Part shown: one piece after another, positions 8,593-17,301 of the stretch
Layout of the letters: each line of letters starts with the position of its first letter
Position numbering within the stretch: the stretch's first letter is position 1
Origin: Deltaproteobacteria bacterium
GTDB taxonomy: Bacteria > Desulfobacterota > GWC2-55-46
Length of the DNA: 64,000 nt
Direction of reading: 5' to 3'
NCBI GenBank assembly: GCA_020846435.1
Contig: JADLDY010000004.1
Coordinates: forward strand, 44,551-108,550
Made by a program: the position numbers and the translations under genes
Notes under the pieces: generated by a model
What the model was told of the DNA's origin: nothing
Seen by the model: the letters and a program-made list of their open reading frames with translations, nothing else
Databases searched by the model: none

Positions 8593-9480
8593 TTACGCGT
8601 AAGCGTGGAGGCCCGGGAGAACGAAGCTGACGCCCCAGTACAGGAATATGACCGCGAGGAAGCCCGCTATTGAGATATAAGCGGCCCTCTTGCCCCTCCA
8701 GCCCCTCGTGACCCTGGCGTGCAGATAAGCGGCGTATATGAACCATGTGATAAGGGACCAGGTCTCCTTGGGGTCCCAGCTCCAGTAGGTGCCCCAGGCG
8801 TAGTTGGCCCAGACGGCTCCGGAGACTATGCCGACGCCGAGGAACGGGAAGCCCCAGGCTATCGCCCTGTAGCTCATCTCGTCTAAAACCCTCGACGGCG
8901 GGAAAGCGCTGACAAGAGCGCCACCAGAGCCCTTTTCCTCGGACCTCTCCTTTATGAGGTAGAGTATGCTGAGGCCGAAGGCGATGGCAAAGCCCGCGTA
9001 GCCTATGAAAGTCGTGAAGACGTGGAAGTCGAGCCAGCCTATCGCGTACTTCTCAAGGCCCCAGGTCGACAAAAGGTCGGTCATCCAGTGCCACTTGCTC
9101 TGGAGGGCCGGGTTCAAAGGCTCGACGCTCTTGAATTTGTACGGCAGAAGGGAGGCCGAGAGCATGCCAAGGCTTTCAATGGCCATGACGACCATGCCTA
9201 TGACCTTGAACTTGTACTTGTACTCCATGAAGAGGTAGGCGACGTTGGTAGCCCAGATGAAGAGCATCATGGACTCCCACAGGTTGGAGAACGGAGCGTG
9301 CCCGGATTCCCCTGTCCTGCTTATGAGTATCATCGATGTGGAGGCAAGGGCGATGAAGGCCATGGCCGTGGCTGTCTGCCCGAGCCACTTCTTCTTGAAC
9401 ACCCAGTAGCCCAGGTAGAGCGCCGTTGTCAGAATGTAGAAGACGAATGAGAATGTGAAGAAAACAAGAGACAGTATCAT
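8593..9480 (-). CDS. ccsA: cytochrome c biogenesis protein CcsA/CcsB (ResC), heme-handling subunit
   Basis: The 295-residue polytopic protein has about eight transmembrane helices and the WWD heme-handling signature (WANYAWGTYWSWDPKETW) near residues 218-240. Conserved His residues flank it on membrane loops. With ResB it forms the System II synthase that exports heme and ligates it to CxxCH motifs outside the membrane. It is 15 bases downstream of resB. The length fits the CcsA/ResC subunit rather than a fused ResBC protein. Confidence 0.94.
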   Translation of the reverse strand: MILSLVFFTFSFVFYILTTALYLGYWVFKKKWLGQTATAMAFIALASTSMILISRTGESGHAPFSNLWESMMLFIWATNVAYLFMEYKYKFKVIGMVVMAIESLGMLSASLLPYKFKSVEPLNPALQSKWHWMTDLLSTWGLEKYAIGWLDFHVFTTFIGYAGFAIAFGLSILYLIKERSEEKGSGGALVSAFPPSRVLDEMSYRAIAWGFPFLGVGIVSGAVWANYAWGTYWSWDPKETWSLITWFIYAAYLHARVTRGWRGKRAAYISIAGFLAVIFLYWGVSFVLPGLHAYA

Positions 9481-9495
9481 TTCTTCCCCCTGGGA

Positions 9496-10911
9496 TTAAT
9501 CCGAAGTAAGCGACTCGGTAATGTCCTTGAGCTCTTTTTCCAAGACCAAGGTGTTCTTGTTTATGGTGCCGCCTATCTTGACCTCGGTCGACTTGCCGGT
9601 CTCTCTAACGTGCACCCAGAGCCTCCTGTGGTACACGAAAAAGGCGAGTATGAAGCCGAAGCCCATGACAGAGGTGCCGAGCCAGACTATGTTGGTTCCG
9701 GGGTCCTTGTTGACCGATATGCCGGAGTACATGACTGGCACGTACCCGGTGAAAACCAGGTCTTCGTCGGCATTGGGGATCGCCGGGAAGATGCCCGGAT
9801 ATTTGACGAAGAGCCAGGGGGTCGCGATCTCCTTGTCGCCGTCGAACACTTCGACCCTTATGGCCGGGTTTACGGCTTCGGCTGACTTGGAGAAGACCTG
9901 GTTCGTTGCCTCGTCGTAAGCGAAGTCCCCTGTGTAGCCCGCGAGCTTTACAGAGTACCTGGTGCCGGGCACCTTGGCCGTCTCGCCCCACTTCACCGTG
10001 ATGGTCTCGCCGAGGGCTTCCTTGCCCTTATGCTTGACCGCTATCTGGGCCTCCTGGATCCTGTTCCATGACTGCCCGTAGCTCGACTGGTAGAACTTTA
10101 TACCCTTGTAATCCAGCGGCTCGTTGACCCATATCTGCTTTTCCAGCACGTCCTTGCCGTCCTCCAGGACTGTCAGGGTCGACTTGTACTGCTTGACCTG
10201 GCCGGAGTCGTAGTACTCTATCCAGAACTTGTCGAGGCGGAGCTTGAACTCGGCCTGAGGGACGCTCACAGTGCCGCCCACGTTCACCGCGAAAAAGTCC
10301 TTGTAACCGGCGTAGCTGCCGACTATCGCTCCCGCGAGAATAAGAAGGAGGCTTATGTGCGTGAAGTCGGAGCCGAGCCTTCCCACCCTGCCCTTCCACG
10401 CGTAGAAATAATAATCGCCCTTAGTCCCTGACTCTGAGACGCCGTACTTCTTCTTTTTCAGGACCTTGAGGAGCCTGTCGCGGACCGCGTCAGATCCGGC
10501 GTTGAGGCTGACCGTCTCGCGGTGCGAGAACCTGTCTATTATCGCCGGGTCGAACTTCTCCGGGATATGCACAAGAAGCGACTTCCACTTGGGGGGAAAC
10601 CTCTCAAAAGTGCAGACTATGATGTTGAGGGCAAGGGCCGCGAGAAACGCCAGGAACCACCACGCGTGGTACATGTCGTTGAGGCGGGTGTACATTATCC
10701 AGCTCGTCCACTTCTCGCCGTACTGCGTCAGGTACTGCTCGACAGGGGCGTTCTGCTCGACCACTGTCCCGAATATCGAGAGCACTGCCAGAGAGATGAG
10801 GACGAAGAGCGTGAGCTTGAGTGAGTTGAAGAAATACCATATCTTGGACCCAATGGTCCTTAACCAGCCCTCTTCCCTGCCGGTCTTAGCATCCTTTGCT
10901 TTATCGGGCAT
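9496..10911 (-). CDS. resB: ResB (Ccs1) cytochrome c biogenesis protein
   Basis: The 471-residue protein shows the ResB plan. Two N-terminal helices (about 25-50 and 83-103) and a third near 187-205 precede a large extracytoplasmic domain (about 210-405), and a final helix sits near 410-430. Motifs include the WSSWIMYTRLNDMYHAWWF loop and the FYQSSYGQSW segment typical of the family. It is the partner of CcsA in System II heme attachment and is required to mature the c-type cytochromes encoded elsewhere in this window. It lies 9 bases after the upstream TPR lipoprotein gene. Confidence 0.93.
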   Translation of the reverse strand: MPDKAKDAKTGREEGWLRTIGSKIWYFFNSLKLTLFVLISLAVLSIFGTVVEQNAPVEQYLTQYGEKWTSWIMYTRLNDMYHAWWFLAFLAALALNIIVCTFERFPPKWKSLLVHIPEKFDPAIIDRFSHRETVSLNAGSDAVRDRLLKVLKKKKYGVSESGTKGDYYFYAWKGRVGRLGSDFTHISLLLILAGAIVGSYAGYKDFFAVNVGGTVSVPQAEFKLRLDKFWIEYYDSGQVKQYKSTLTVLEDGKDVLEKQIWVNEPLDYKGIKFYQSSYGQSWNRIQEAQIAVKHKGKEALGETITVKWGETAKVPGTRYSVKLAGYTGDFAYDEATNQVFSKSAEAVNPAIRVEVFDGDKEIATPWLFVKYPGIFPAIPNADEDLVFTGYVPVMYSGISVNKDPGTNIVWLGTSVMGFGFILAFFVYHRRLWVHVRETGKSTEVKIGGTINKNTLVLEKELKDITESLTSD

Positions 10912-10920
10912 CTCGCTATC

Positions 10921-11469
10921 CTACTTTTTATTTACAAGCGTAAGGTACTCGGCGGCCGCCTTGCCGATCTGGCTCTCGGGGTTCAGGGCGTTGGCCTTCT
11001 CCCAGGCCACCTTCGCGCCCTCGATGTCACCCATGCCGTAGGCGAGGATGAAGCCCTTGGTAAGCCATATCCTCTGATGGTAAGGGTTCTTCTTTATGCC
11101 TTCGTCGAGGTACTTTACGGCCTCGGCCGAGTTGCCGAGGTAGTGGAGCGAGAGTCCGAGGTCATTGTACAGGTCCGCCTCTCCCGGCTTGACCTCAAGG
11201 ACCTTCTTGTAATACTTGACCGACTCATTGAACTGCTTGGAATCAAAGTAGGCGTCCCCGAGCCTCCAGAGTACCTCCGGGTTCTTCGGGTCCTGCTTGT
11301 ACCTCGCCTCGAGGTCGGCGATGAGAGTCGCGTTCTGCTGCATACCCTGGGCCGGCTGCGCCTGCTGGGTCGCCGGTTGCGTCTCTTCTTTTTTAGAGCA
11401 GCCTCCAATTGCCAGCATGGCCGAAAGGCCGAGCGCTGCCACGGCGGTTATCAAGGTCTTCTTCTGCAA
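10921..11469 (-). CDS. TPR lipoprotein of the cytochrome c maturation operon
   Basis: The 182-residue protein has a lipoprotein signal with lipobox AIGGC (Cys near 24), a Gln/Ala-rich spacer, and three TPR units (about 50-165; for example PEVLWRLGDAYFDSKQF and ADLYNDLGLSLHYLGN). The start is a TTG at 11469 with a strong AAGGAGG four bases upstream. Position directly before resB suggests an envelope scaffold that helps assemble cytochromes, as TPR proteins such as CcmH/NrfG do in System I. That analogy is inference. Confidence 0.75.
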   Translation of the reverse strand: MQKKTLITAVAALGLSAMLAIGGCSKKEETQPATQQAQPAQGMQQNATLIADLEARYKQDPKNPEVLWRLGDAYFDSKQFNESVKYYKKVLEVKPGEADLYNDLGLSLHYLGNSAEAVKYLDEGIKKNPYHQRIWLTKGFILAYGMGDIEGAKVAWEKANALNPESQIGKAAAEYLTLVNKK

Positions 11470-11482
11470 GTTGCCTCCTTAT

Positions 11483-11908
11483 TCAGTGACTGAGGTGGGC
11501 GAAGCGTTCGTCAATCGCCTTCCTTATTGCATCCATGCTCTCGCCCTTCTTGTGGAGCTCGTAGGCCATGAGGGCTTCGTTAATACATATGTCGCAGTTG
11601 AGCGCGTGCTCGTCAACGTAACAGCTCAGGAGGCTCTTGTGGCCGGAGTGCTTCTCGCAGTCGCAATAACAATACAGGCTGTCCAGTACTTCGGGTATCT
11701 CCGGGGCGGCCTGATAAGCCCTGGCCGTGTCCCCGGTGAAGCTCGACGGGGAAAGGGTCTGCCTCGTCTCCCCTCCCTTGAAGCCCTTCAAGGCAGAGGC
11801 CTTCGGCGCTTCGCTTGACTGGCAGGACGAAAGCGCTATGAGCGTTACAGCCGCGAAAAGAACGGCGATGTTTCTGGTTCTGATTGAGAGCATGCGGTTT
11901 AAAGACAT
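11483..11908 (-). CDS. PCYCGC-motif lipoprotein
   Basis: The 141-residue protein has a lipoprotein signal peptide (ALSSC, Cys near 29) and then a Cys-rich domain, YCYCDCEKHSGH ... SCYVDEHALNCDIC. This matches the PCYCGC-motif family (PF13798-like), seen as small exported proteins of unknown function. The motif is six Cys with nearby His, suggesting metal or heme binding or a redox role. It is the first gene of the cytochrome c maturation operon. No SD precedes the ATG, and the predicted transcription start is only about 8 bases upstream, so translation may be near-leaderless. Confidence 0.7.
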   Translation of the reverse strand: MSLNRMLSIRTRNIAVLFAAVTLIALSSCQSSEAPKASALKGFKGGETRQTLSPSSFTGDTARAYQAAPEIPEVLDSLYCYCDCEKHSGHKSLLSCYVDEHALNCDICINEALMAYELHKKGESMDAIRKAIDERFAHLSH

Positions 11909-11922
11909 GACTATATCGGTAA

Positions 11923-11968
11923 AATATAATATTTTTTTAGAGATAATTCAAGCATGTTAATCTTAACA
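11923..11968 (-). promoter_or_regulatory. promoter of the cytochrome c maturation operon with adjacent dyad
   Basis: Reading leftwards, TTGAAT (11946-11951) and TATATT (11923-11928) are 17 bases apart in an AT-rich stretch. A perfect dyad TGTTAA-N2-TTAACA (11955-11968) sits just upstream of the -35 box and could bind an activator. Confidence 0.55.
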
Positions 11969-12042
11969 GAGGCTCATTAAAAATTCATTAAGTCTGGATT
12001 AGGAATTGCCAATGAAAGGGGCTGGAAGGCTCAAATGCTGAG

Positions 12043-12073
12043 CAAAAGGCCGGGGTTATCGCTCTCCCCGGCC
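12043..12073 (-). terminator. rho-independent terminator after rnfB
   Basis: The hairpin GGCCGGGG-N10-CCCCGGCC (12048-12073), followed on the minus strand by TTTT, lies just past the rnfB stop. It closes the rnf operon and separates it from the cytochrome c maturation operon. Confidence 0.75.
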
Positions 12074-12084
12074 CGCCTGAGGGC

Positions 12085-12924
12085 TTATTTGCGGATTGAG
12101 GCGAAGTAATTCGAACGCGTGACGCTCTCTTCGATGCCGTATAGGATGCACTTGGTCGGGCACCTCTTTATCGACTCGTCGTTCTGCGGGGCTACATCGT
12201 GGTTTATGACGGCCAGGTTGTCCTTGAGGGCTATGCCGCCCGGGGCTGAGCAGTCCTTGACGCACAGACCGCAGGCTATGCAGGCGACCTTGCAGACCTT
12301 CTTGGCGTAGGCGCCCTTGTCCCTGGACCTGCAGTAGACGAAGAGCTTGTGGTCTTCAGGGTGCATCTCGATTATGTTCCTGGGGCAGGCCCTGGCGCAC
12401 GCTCCGCAGCCAACGCATTTGTCATAGAACACGACAGGCAGTCCGTTTTCGTTCATGGCCATAGCGTCGAACTTACAGGCGTCAACGCATTCGCCGAGCC
12501 CGAGACAGCCGTACGAGCAGGACTTGTCCGCGCCCGTGAGGGTCTCGGCCGTGCAGGTCATCTCGCCCCTGTAGGTCGCCCTTCTCTCGGCCTCGTTATT
12601 GCCGCCCTTGCAAAGGACCACGGCGATATTCCTTTTCATCGACCCGGCGTCGACGCCCATGATCTCGGCCACAGCCTTAGAAGTCTCGCTGCCGCCAGCC
12701 ACGCAGGCGTTGGGCAGAGCGTTGCCCTTCATCAGTGCCTCGGCGAACACCCTGCACCCGGCAAAGCCGCACCCGCCGCAGTTAGAGCCCGGAAGAGCGC
12801 CGGTGAGCGCCTCAACCATCGGGTCTTCCTCGACCTTCATCTTCTTGTCGGCGAAGGCGAGAAAACCTGCGAGGACCGCGCCTATGGCGCCCATGCTTAA
12901 AGCGGATATCAGTATCATTCCCAT
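12085..12924 (-). CDS. rnfB: Rnf complex subunit B (ferredoxin-type iron-sulfur protein)
   Basis: The 279-residue protein has the RnfB order: an N-terminal membrane helix (about 3-24), then the [4Fe-4S] domain NCGGCGFAGC (about 48-57), then ferredoxin-like clusters (CSYGCLGLGECVDAC, CVGCGACARACP, CIACGLCVKDC). It takes electrons from reduced ferredoxin and passes them to the membrane flavins of RnfG/D and RnfC, coupled to ion transport. It is last in the rnfCDGEAB order, 4 bases after rnfA. Confidence 0.96.
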   Translation of the reverse strand: MGMILISALSMGAIGAVLAGFLAFADKKMKVEEDPMVEALTGALPGSNCGGCGFAGCRVFAEALMKGNALPNACVAGGSETSKAVAEIMGVDAGSMKRNIAVVLCKGGNNEAERRATYRGEMTCTAETLTGADKSCSYGCLGLGECVDACKFDAMAMNENGLPVVFYDKCVGCGACARACPRNIIEMHPEDHKLFVYCRSRDKGAYAKKVCKVACIACGLCVKDCSAPGGIALKDNLAVINHDVAPQNDESIKRCPTKCILYGIEESVTRSNYFASIRK

Positions 12925-12928
12925 ATCA

Positions 12929-13507
12929 TCAACCCCTGATGAGCCCGGCGAAGCCCATAAACGCGAGTGCCATCATGCCGGCTATTATGAGGGTTATGGA
13001 TATACCCTGAAAGTGCTTCGGGATGTCGGCGAACTCGAGCTCTTCCCTTATGCCAGACATCATGACAATGGCAAGGGTGAAGCCGACGCCTGTTGCGAAG
13101 CCGAAGACGATCGACTCAAGAAAGCTGTACTCCCTCATGACCATGAAGAGCGCGAGCCCGAGGACGGCGCAGTTGGTGGTTATGAGCGGAAGGAATATGC
13201 CCAATGCCCTGTATAGCGAGGGGCTGGCCTTTCTTATGTACATCTCGACGAACTGCACGAGCGCGGCGATGATTATGATGAACGCGACATACTGCAGGAA
13301 CGGCACATTGAACTTCACGAGCACATAATTGTATATGGGCCAGGTAGCTGCCGCCGTAAGGGTCATGACAAAGGTCGTCGCGAACCCCATGTTCAGGGCG
13401 TTCTCGGTCTTGTTGGAGACGCCCACGAACGGGCAGATGCCCAGGAAGTAGGTCAGGACGAAGTTGTTTATCAATGAGGCTGATATGAATATGAGTATGA
13501 GTTCCAT
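12929..13507 (-). CDS. rnfA: Rnf complex subunit A (membrane)
   Basis: The 192-residue protein is almost entirely membrane, with six helices. It has the RnfA signature FVLTYFLGICPFVGVS near its N-terminus and LPLITTNCAVLG in the fourth helix; each contains a cysteine that, in solved Rnf and Nqr complexes, helps hold an iron-sulfur cluster between RnfA and RnfE. Length and motifs are normal. It lies between rnfE and rnfB with short gaps. Confidence 0.96.
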   Translation of the reverse strand: MELILIFISASLINNFVLTYFLGICPFVGVSNKTENALNMGFATTFVMTLTAAATWPIYNYVLVKFNVPFLQYVAFIIIIAALVQFVEMYIRKASPSLYRALGIFLPLITTNCAVLGLALFMVMREYSFLESIVFGFATGVGFTLAIVMMSGIREELEFADIPKHFQGISITLIIAGMMALAFMGFAGLIRG

Positions 13508-13522
13508 TACCTTAACCGTCCT

Positions 13523-14152
13523 TTAGCGGGACATAGCGGCTGAGGCCGCCTTTTCAGCCTTTCTGCTGGATATCCAGTTCACAAGGGCCACCAGGCCGCC
13601 GAAGACGAGGAACGCGCCTGCCGGGAGTATCATGACTATCCAGGGCTCGAACCACTCTCCGAGGAGCTTTACGCCGAATATGCTACCGAAACCGAGGACT
13701 TCCCTTATGGTGCCCATGATGGTAAGGCTGATTATGAAGCCAATGCCGATGCCCAGCGTGTCAGCCGCTGTCGGGAGTATGGAGTTCTTCTGGGCGAACG
13801 CCTCGGCCCTGCCGAGTATTATGCAGTTGACGACAATAAGCGGTATGTACGGCCCGAGGGACTTGGATATGTCCGGGAAAACCGCCGCGAGAAACAGATC
13901 AGCCACGGTAACGAGGGTCGCGATTATGACGACATAGGCCGGTATCCTCACCTGCGCGGAGATCGTCTTCCTCACCAGGGATATCAGTATGTTCGATGTG
14001 AAAAGGACGAATATGGTAGCAAGCCCCATGGCAAGGCCGTTGACGGCCGAGTTAGTCACAGCCAGCGTCGGGCAAAGGCCGAGCACGAGCCTGAAAGGAG
14101 GCAGCTCCTGCCAGAGCCCTTTCTTGAATTCGTATCCGAGACTATTTGCCAT
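13523..14152 (-). CDS. rnfE: Rnf complex subunit E (membrane)
   Basis: The 209-residue protein is the paralogue of RnfA, with six helices and inverted topology. Motifs include FRLVLGLCPTLAVTNSAVNGLAMG and YIPLIVVNCIILGRAEAF, whose cysteines match the cluster ligands in the RnfA/E pair. Its start overlaps the 3' end of rnfG by 11 bases, suggesting translational coupling. Confidence 0.96.
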   Translation of the reverse strand: MANSLGYEFKKGLWQELPPFRLVLGLCPTLAVTNSAVNGLAMGLATIFVLFTSNILISLVRKTISAQVRIPAYVVIIATLVTVADLFLAAVFPDISKSLGPYIPLIVVNCIILGRAEAFAQKNSILPTAADTLGIGIGFIISLTIMGTIREVLGFGSIFGVKLLGEWFEPWIVMILPAGAFLVFGGLVALVNWISSRKAEKAASAAMSR

Positions 14153-14771
14153 TGCCAGCCTCCTTGGGGGCTGCTTGAGGCGCGGCCTCAGCCCTGGTCA
14201 TCTCTTCTTGCGGGAAGTTGGCAACGACCTTCTCGACGGCCCTGTTTATGTTCTTTACGACCGCGTCAGAGGATATCGTCGCGCCGGTTATGGCCTGTAT
14301 CTGGTTGGGCTTCTCTGGCTTCCTGTACTTTATGTACTCGACCTTGGGCTTCACTTCGAGGCCCTTGAACTGGTCTTTGAACGCCTCTTCCCTTATCCTG
14401 TCGCCGAGGCCGGGAGTCTCGAGCTGCTCTAAAACCTCTATTGCCCTGAGCTTAAGATAATTGGTCTCAAGGCCCACCATGAGGCCGATGTTGCCCTGGA
14501 ACCCGCCTCCGTCGGCCTTGAAAGCGACGCCCACGGGCGCTCCGTTCTCGTCGATGCCCTTGTAGACGATGAGCTTTTCCTGGCCGACCGTCTTCTCAAG
14601 GACCTTGAAGTCCTTCGCGCCGGGAAGAACGACGAAGATGGCCTCCTTGAGCTCCCTTTCCTTGTTGGCCTTTATCATCGGGTCAGCGACGCCGAACACT
14701 CCGGACAATATTATCCCGGAGAGCGCGCCGATGACTATGAGGTTGAGAAACATTTTAACGATATTGTTCAA
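14142..14771 (-). CDS. rnfG: Rnf complex subunit G (covalent FMN subunit)
   Basis: The chosen 209-residue form starts at TTG 14771, because GGAGG lies six bases upstream. Longer readings (ATG 14789 or 14876) have no SD and run into rnfD. The protein has one N-terminal anchor helix and an exposed FMN-binding domain with the flavinylation motif AITGATISS near the C-terminus; the second Thr is the expected covalent FMN site. Attachment needs ApbE, which is not in the window. It sits between rnfD and rnfE. Confidence 0.92.
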   Translation of the reverse strand: MNNIVKMFLNLIVIGALSGIILSGVFGVADPMIKANKERELKEAIFVVLPGAKDFKVLEKTVGQEKLIVYKGIDENGAPVGVAFKADGGGFQGNIGLMVGLETNYLKLRAIEVLEQLETPGLGDRIREEAFKDQFKGLEVKPKVEYIKYRKPEKPNQIQAITGATISSDAVVKNINRAVEKVVANFPQEEMTRAEAAPQAAPKEAGNGK

Positions 14772-14808
14772 GCAATTCCTCCGGGGCATCCGCGCCCCAC
14801 GGATACTT

Positions 14809-15822
14809 TTATCCCTTTTGCGCCTTGACTTCGCCGAAGACTTTTGGCCTCGTGTGCTTGTTAAGAAGCGGCACAAAGGCGTTCATGAACAAAATGGAGT
14901 ACATGACGCCCTCGGGAAGGCCGCCGAAGAGCCTTATGACGACGGCAAGTATGCCAGCGACTATTACGAATATCCACTGCCCGAGCGAAGTCACCGGAGA
15001 GGTGACCATGTCGGTTACCATGAACCACGCGCCAAGCATAGCCCCTCCGGCGAAGAGGTGAAAGAGCGGGCTGGGGTACTTGGCTGGGTTTACATACCAG
15101 AAAATAGCCGAGAAGACCGCTATGGTGCCTAAATATCCGAGCGGAAGCTTCCAGTTGATGTAGCCCTTGTAGCGAAGGTACAGGCCGCCCAGGATGATGG
15201 CTATCGCCGAGGTCTCGCCTAAAGAGCCGGCGGTGTTGCCGATGAACATGTCCATGATGGGTACATCGAACTTGCCCTCGAACTTGGCCATGACCAGCGG
15301 GGTCGCGGCGGTAACCGCGTCAATCGCCTTTTCCATCGTGCGGGGCCAGACCCAGGTCGTCGTAAGCACCGGGTAGGTCGCCATGAGAAACGCCCTTCCG
15401 AGAAGAGCCGGGTTGAATATGTTGTAGCCGAGCCCGCCGAAAAGCTGCTTGCCTACGCCTATCGCGAATACCGAGCCGAGAATCGCGCCGAATATCGGGA
15501 ACCCGGCAGGCAAAGTCATGGCCAGGAGCATGCCGGTGATGATCGCGCTCCCGTCGTGTATCTTTATGGGTTGTTTTCTTATCTTCTGGAAGGCGTATTC
15601 GGTCGCGAGACAGGCTACGACGCAGACGATGATAAGAAGAAGGGCGCGCCAGCCGAAGAAATAGACGCTCGCGGCGGTTGCCGGCAGGAGCGCCGTGACC
15701 ACATTGTGCATTATCTTCGGCACGCTCTCGGTATTGAGGAAGTGCGGCGAAGAAGAAACTATGAGCCTTGTTGCCGCCTGTGAAGGCTGCTCAGCGTTCG
15801 GATTTATCTCTTTTGCGTCCAA
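14809..15822 (-). CDS. rnfD: Rnf complex subunit D (membrane flavoprotein)
   Basis: The protein is polytopic and opens with the family-typical LIVSSSPHF. It carries the flavinylation motif DAVTAATPL, where the last Thr should bind FMN, and the C-terminal MNAFVPLLNKHTRP. The frame is open to 15897, but that would overlap rnfC by 53 bases. A TTG at 15822 after AGAGG gives 337 residues and avoids the overlap; no ATG or GTG lies between it and the conserved region. The start remains uncertain. It carries electrons between RnfG and other membrane subunits. Confidence 0.92.
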   Translation of the reverse strand: MDAKEINPNAEQPSQAATRLIVSSSPHFLNTESVPKIMHNVVTALLPATAASVYFFGWRALLLIIVCVVACLATEYAFQKIRKQPIKIHDGSAIITGMLLAMTLPAGFPIFGAILGSVFAIGVGKQLFGGLGYNIFNPALLGRAFLMATYPVLTTTWVWPRTMEKAIDAVTAATPLVMAKFEGKFDVPIMDMFIGNTAGSLGETSAIAIILGGLYLRYKGYINWKLPLGYLGTIAVFSAIFWYVNPAKYPSPLFHLFAGGAMLGAWFMVTDMVTSPVTSLGQWIFVIVAGILAVVIRLFGGLPEGVMYSILFMNAFVPLLNKHTRPKVFGEVKAQKG

Positions 15823-15844
15823 GGTCCTCTGGTCCGTTATCCTG

Positions 15845-17176
15845 TTATTTTGCGGCAGCGGCCTTTTGGGCTTCCTGACGAACTTTAAGCTTTCCAAGCC
15901 TTATCCACTGAAGCAACGGCCTCTTTGACGGGCATACATATGAACAGCAGCCGCACTCTATGCAGGAGAGCCCGTCCCAGTCCTTGAACTCACCTGTCCT
16001 GAAAGCCTTGCCAAAGTCCCCGAGCTTATACGGCATGAGCGCCATCGGGCAGACAGAGACGCAGCTCGCGCACCTTATGCAGGCCTCGTACACCGATGAC
16101 TTTATAACAGAAGCGGCGATGACCGTTATGCCGGATGTGCCTTTTATGACCGGGACCGAAAGGGTCGGCTGGGCGATACCCATCATCGGGCCGCCGTTCA
16201 AAACTTCTACTTCGCCGCCCTCGACAAGGCCGCCGCACTGAGAGAGAACCTCTTCGAAGCTCGTGCCGACCCTCACTTTAAGGTTCCTCGGCTCTTTTAC
16301 GCCGTTGCCGCTTACCGTGACTATCCTCTCGATGAGGGGCTTGCCCCAGTTGACAGCTTCAAATATGGCGGCCGCAGTGCCGACATTGTTTACGACTACG
16401 CCTACATCAAGGGGGAGCTTGCCGACAGGCACCTTCTTGCCGGTTGCCGCGACTATAAGCATCTTCTCCGCGCCTTGCGGGTACTTGGCTTCGAGTATTA
16501 TTATCTGTATGTCAGTGGATGAGCCTATGGCCTTTCTCAAGGCCTCTATCGCGTCAGGCTTGTTCTCTTCAATGCCGACAAAGCCTTTGGGAGCGGCGAG
16601 CGTCTTCATAAGGGCTCTGAGGCCCCAGACGACCTTTTCAGGCTCTTCAAGCATTATGCGGTGGTCTGCCGTGAGGTATGGCTCGCACTCGCAGCCGTTC
16701 AATATGACGGCCTCTATTGCCTTGCCCTTAGGAGGGGCAAGCTTTACTGAAGTCGGGAACGCGGCCCCGCCCATGCCGACAATTCCGGCTTCGCGTATGG
16801 AATCTTTGAGCGCGTCGACGGAGATGGAGGAGAGGTCTTTTGCTGGCCCGCCCCACTCCTTAGCGGTCCCGTCGCCCTCGATGATGATCGAAAGCGACCT
16901 GAAGCCGCCCGGGTGCTGGGAGAGCTCTATGTCTTTTACTTTTCCTGAGATCGAAGAATGGACTGGAGCCGAGACAAAGGCCTTTACGTCGCCTATCTTC
17001 TGGCCTTCGGTGACGAGGTCGCCCTTTTTGACGAGGGGCTCGCATGGCGCGCCGGCATGCTGCTGCAGCGGGATGGTAACGGTCTTTGGAAGCGCCGCCG
17101 CCTCTACCCGCTTGCCTGCGGTGAGTTCTTTGTAGTATGAGGGGTGTACGCCCCTTGCGAAGGTCTTATGTCCCAT
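15845..17176 (-). CDS. rnfC: Rnf complex subunit C (NADH/FMN-binding, two 4Fe-4S)
   Basis: The 443-residue protein starts at ATG 17176 (MGHKTFARGVHP, family-typical). A TTG five codons upstream lacks an SD. It has an N-terminal barrel-sandwich domain, the flavin/NADH-binding glycine loop GIVGMGGAAFPT (about 140), a SLBB-like segment, and two [4Fe-4S] motifs, CIRCASCVSVCP and CIECGCCSYVCP. It is the peripheral subunit that exchanges electrons with NAD. It heads the rnfCDGEAB operon, downstream of a ZTP riboswitch and terminator platform. Confidence 0.96.
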   Translation of the reverse strand: MGHKTFARGVHPSYYKELTAGKRVEAAALPKTVTIPLQQHAGAPCEPLVKKGDLVTEGQKIGDVKAFVSAPVHSSISGKVKDIELSQHPGGFRSLSIIIEGDGTAKEWGGPAKDLSSISVDALKDSIREAGIVGMGGAAFPTSVKLAPPKGKAIEAVILNGCECEPYLTADHRIMLEEPEKVVWGLRALMKTLAAPKGFVGIEENKPDAIEALRKAIGSSTDIQIIILEAKYPQGAEKMLIVAATGKKVPVGKLPLDVGVVVNNVGTAAAIFEAVNWGKPLIERIVTVSGNGVKEPRNLKVRVGTSFEEVLSQCGGLVEGGEVEVLNGGPMMGIAQPTLSVPVIKGTSGITVIAASVIKSSVYEACIRCASCVSVCPMALMPYKLGDFGKAFRTGEFKDWDGLSCIECGCCSYVCPSKRPLLQWIRLGKLKVRQEAQKAAAAK

Positions 17177-17238
17177 GTCCCTAAGAGGCAAGTGATACTA
17201 CCTTTGCGCCCCCCGTGTCAAGCATGATTTTGGACAAC

Positions 17239-17301
17239 AAAAAACCGTCATGGATAAAGAAAAAACAGCTTGGTCAAGCTGCGATTCTTTGCCCAGACGG
17301 T
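17239..17301 (-). terminator. expression-platform terminator of the ZTP riboswitch
   Basis: On the minus strand the ACCGTC at 17296-17301, part of the aptamer pseudoknot, can instead pair with GACGGT followed by a T run (17239-17249). A continuing stem pairs AAAGAA with TTCTTT around an inner perfect hairpin, CAGCTTG-AC-CAAGCTG (17266-17281), itself followed by six T. The outer stem and the aptamer pseudoknot cannot form together, which is the classical on-switch layout. Confidence 0.75.

Noticed and set aside
16263..17135. 290-residue plus-strand frame
   Set aside because: It lies fully antisense to rnfC, which has clear motifs; no recognisable protein features.
17193..17221. Second promoter just before rnfC (TTGACA with GTATCA)
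   Set aside because: The -10 is poor and transcription would start at the start codon, leaving no ribosome site; the upstream promoter is better.
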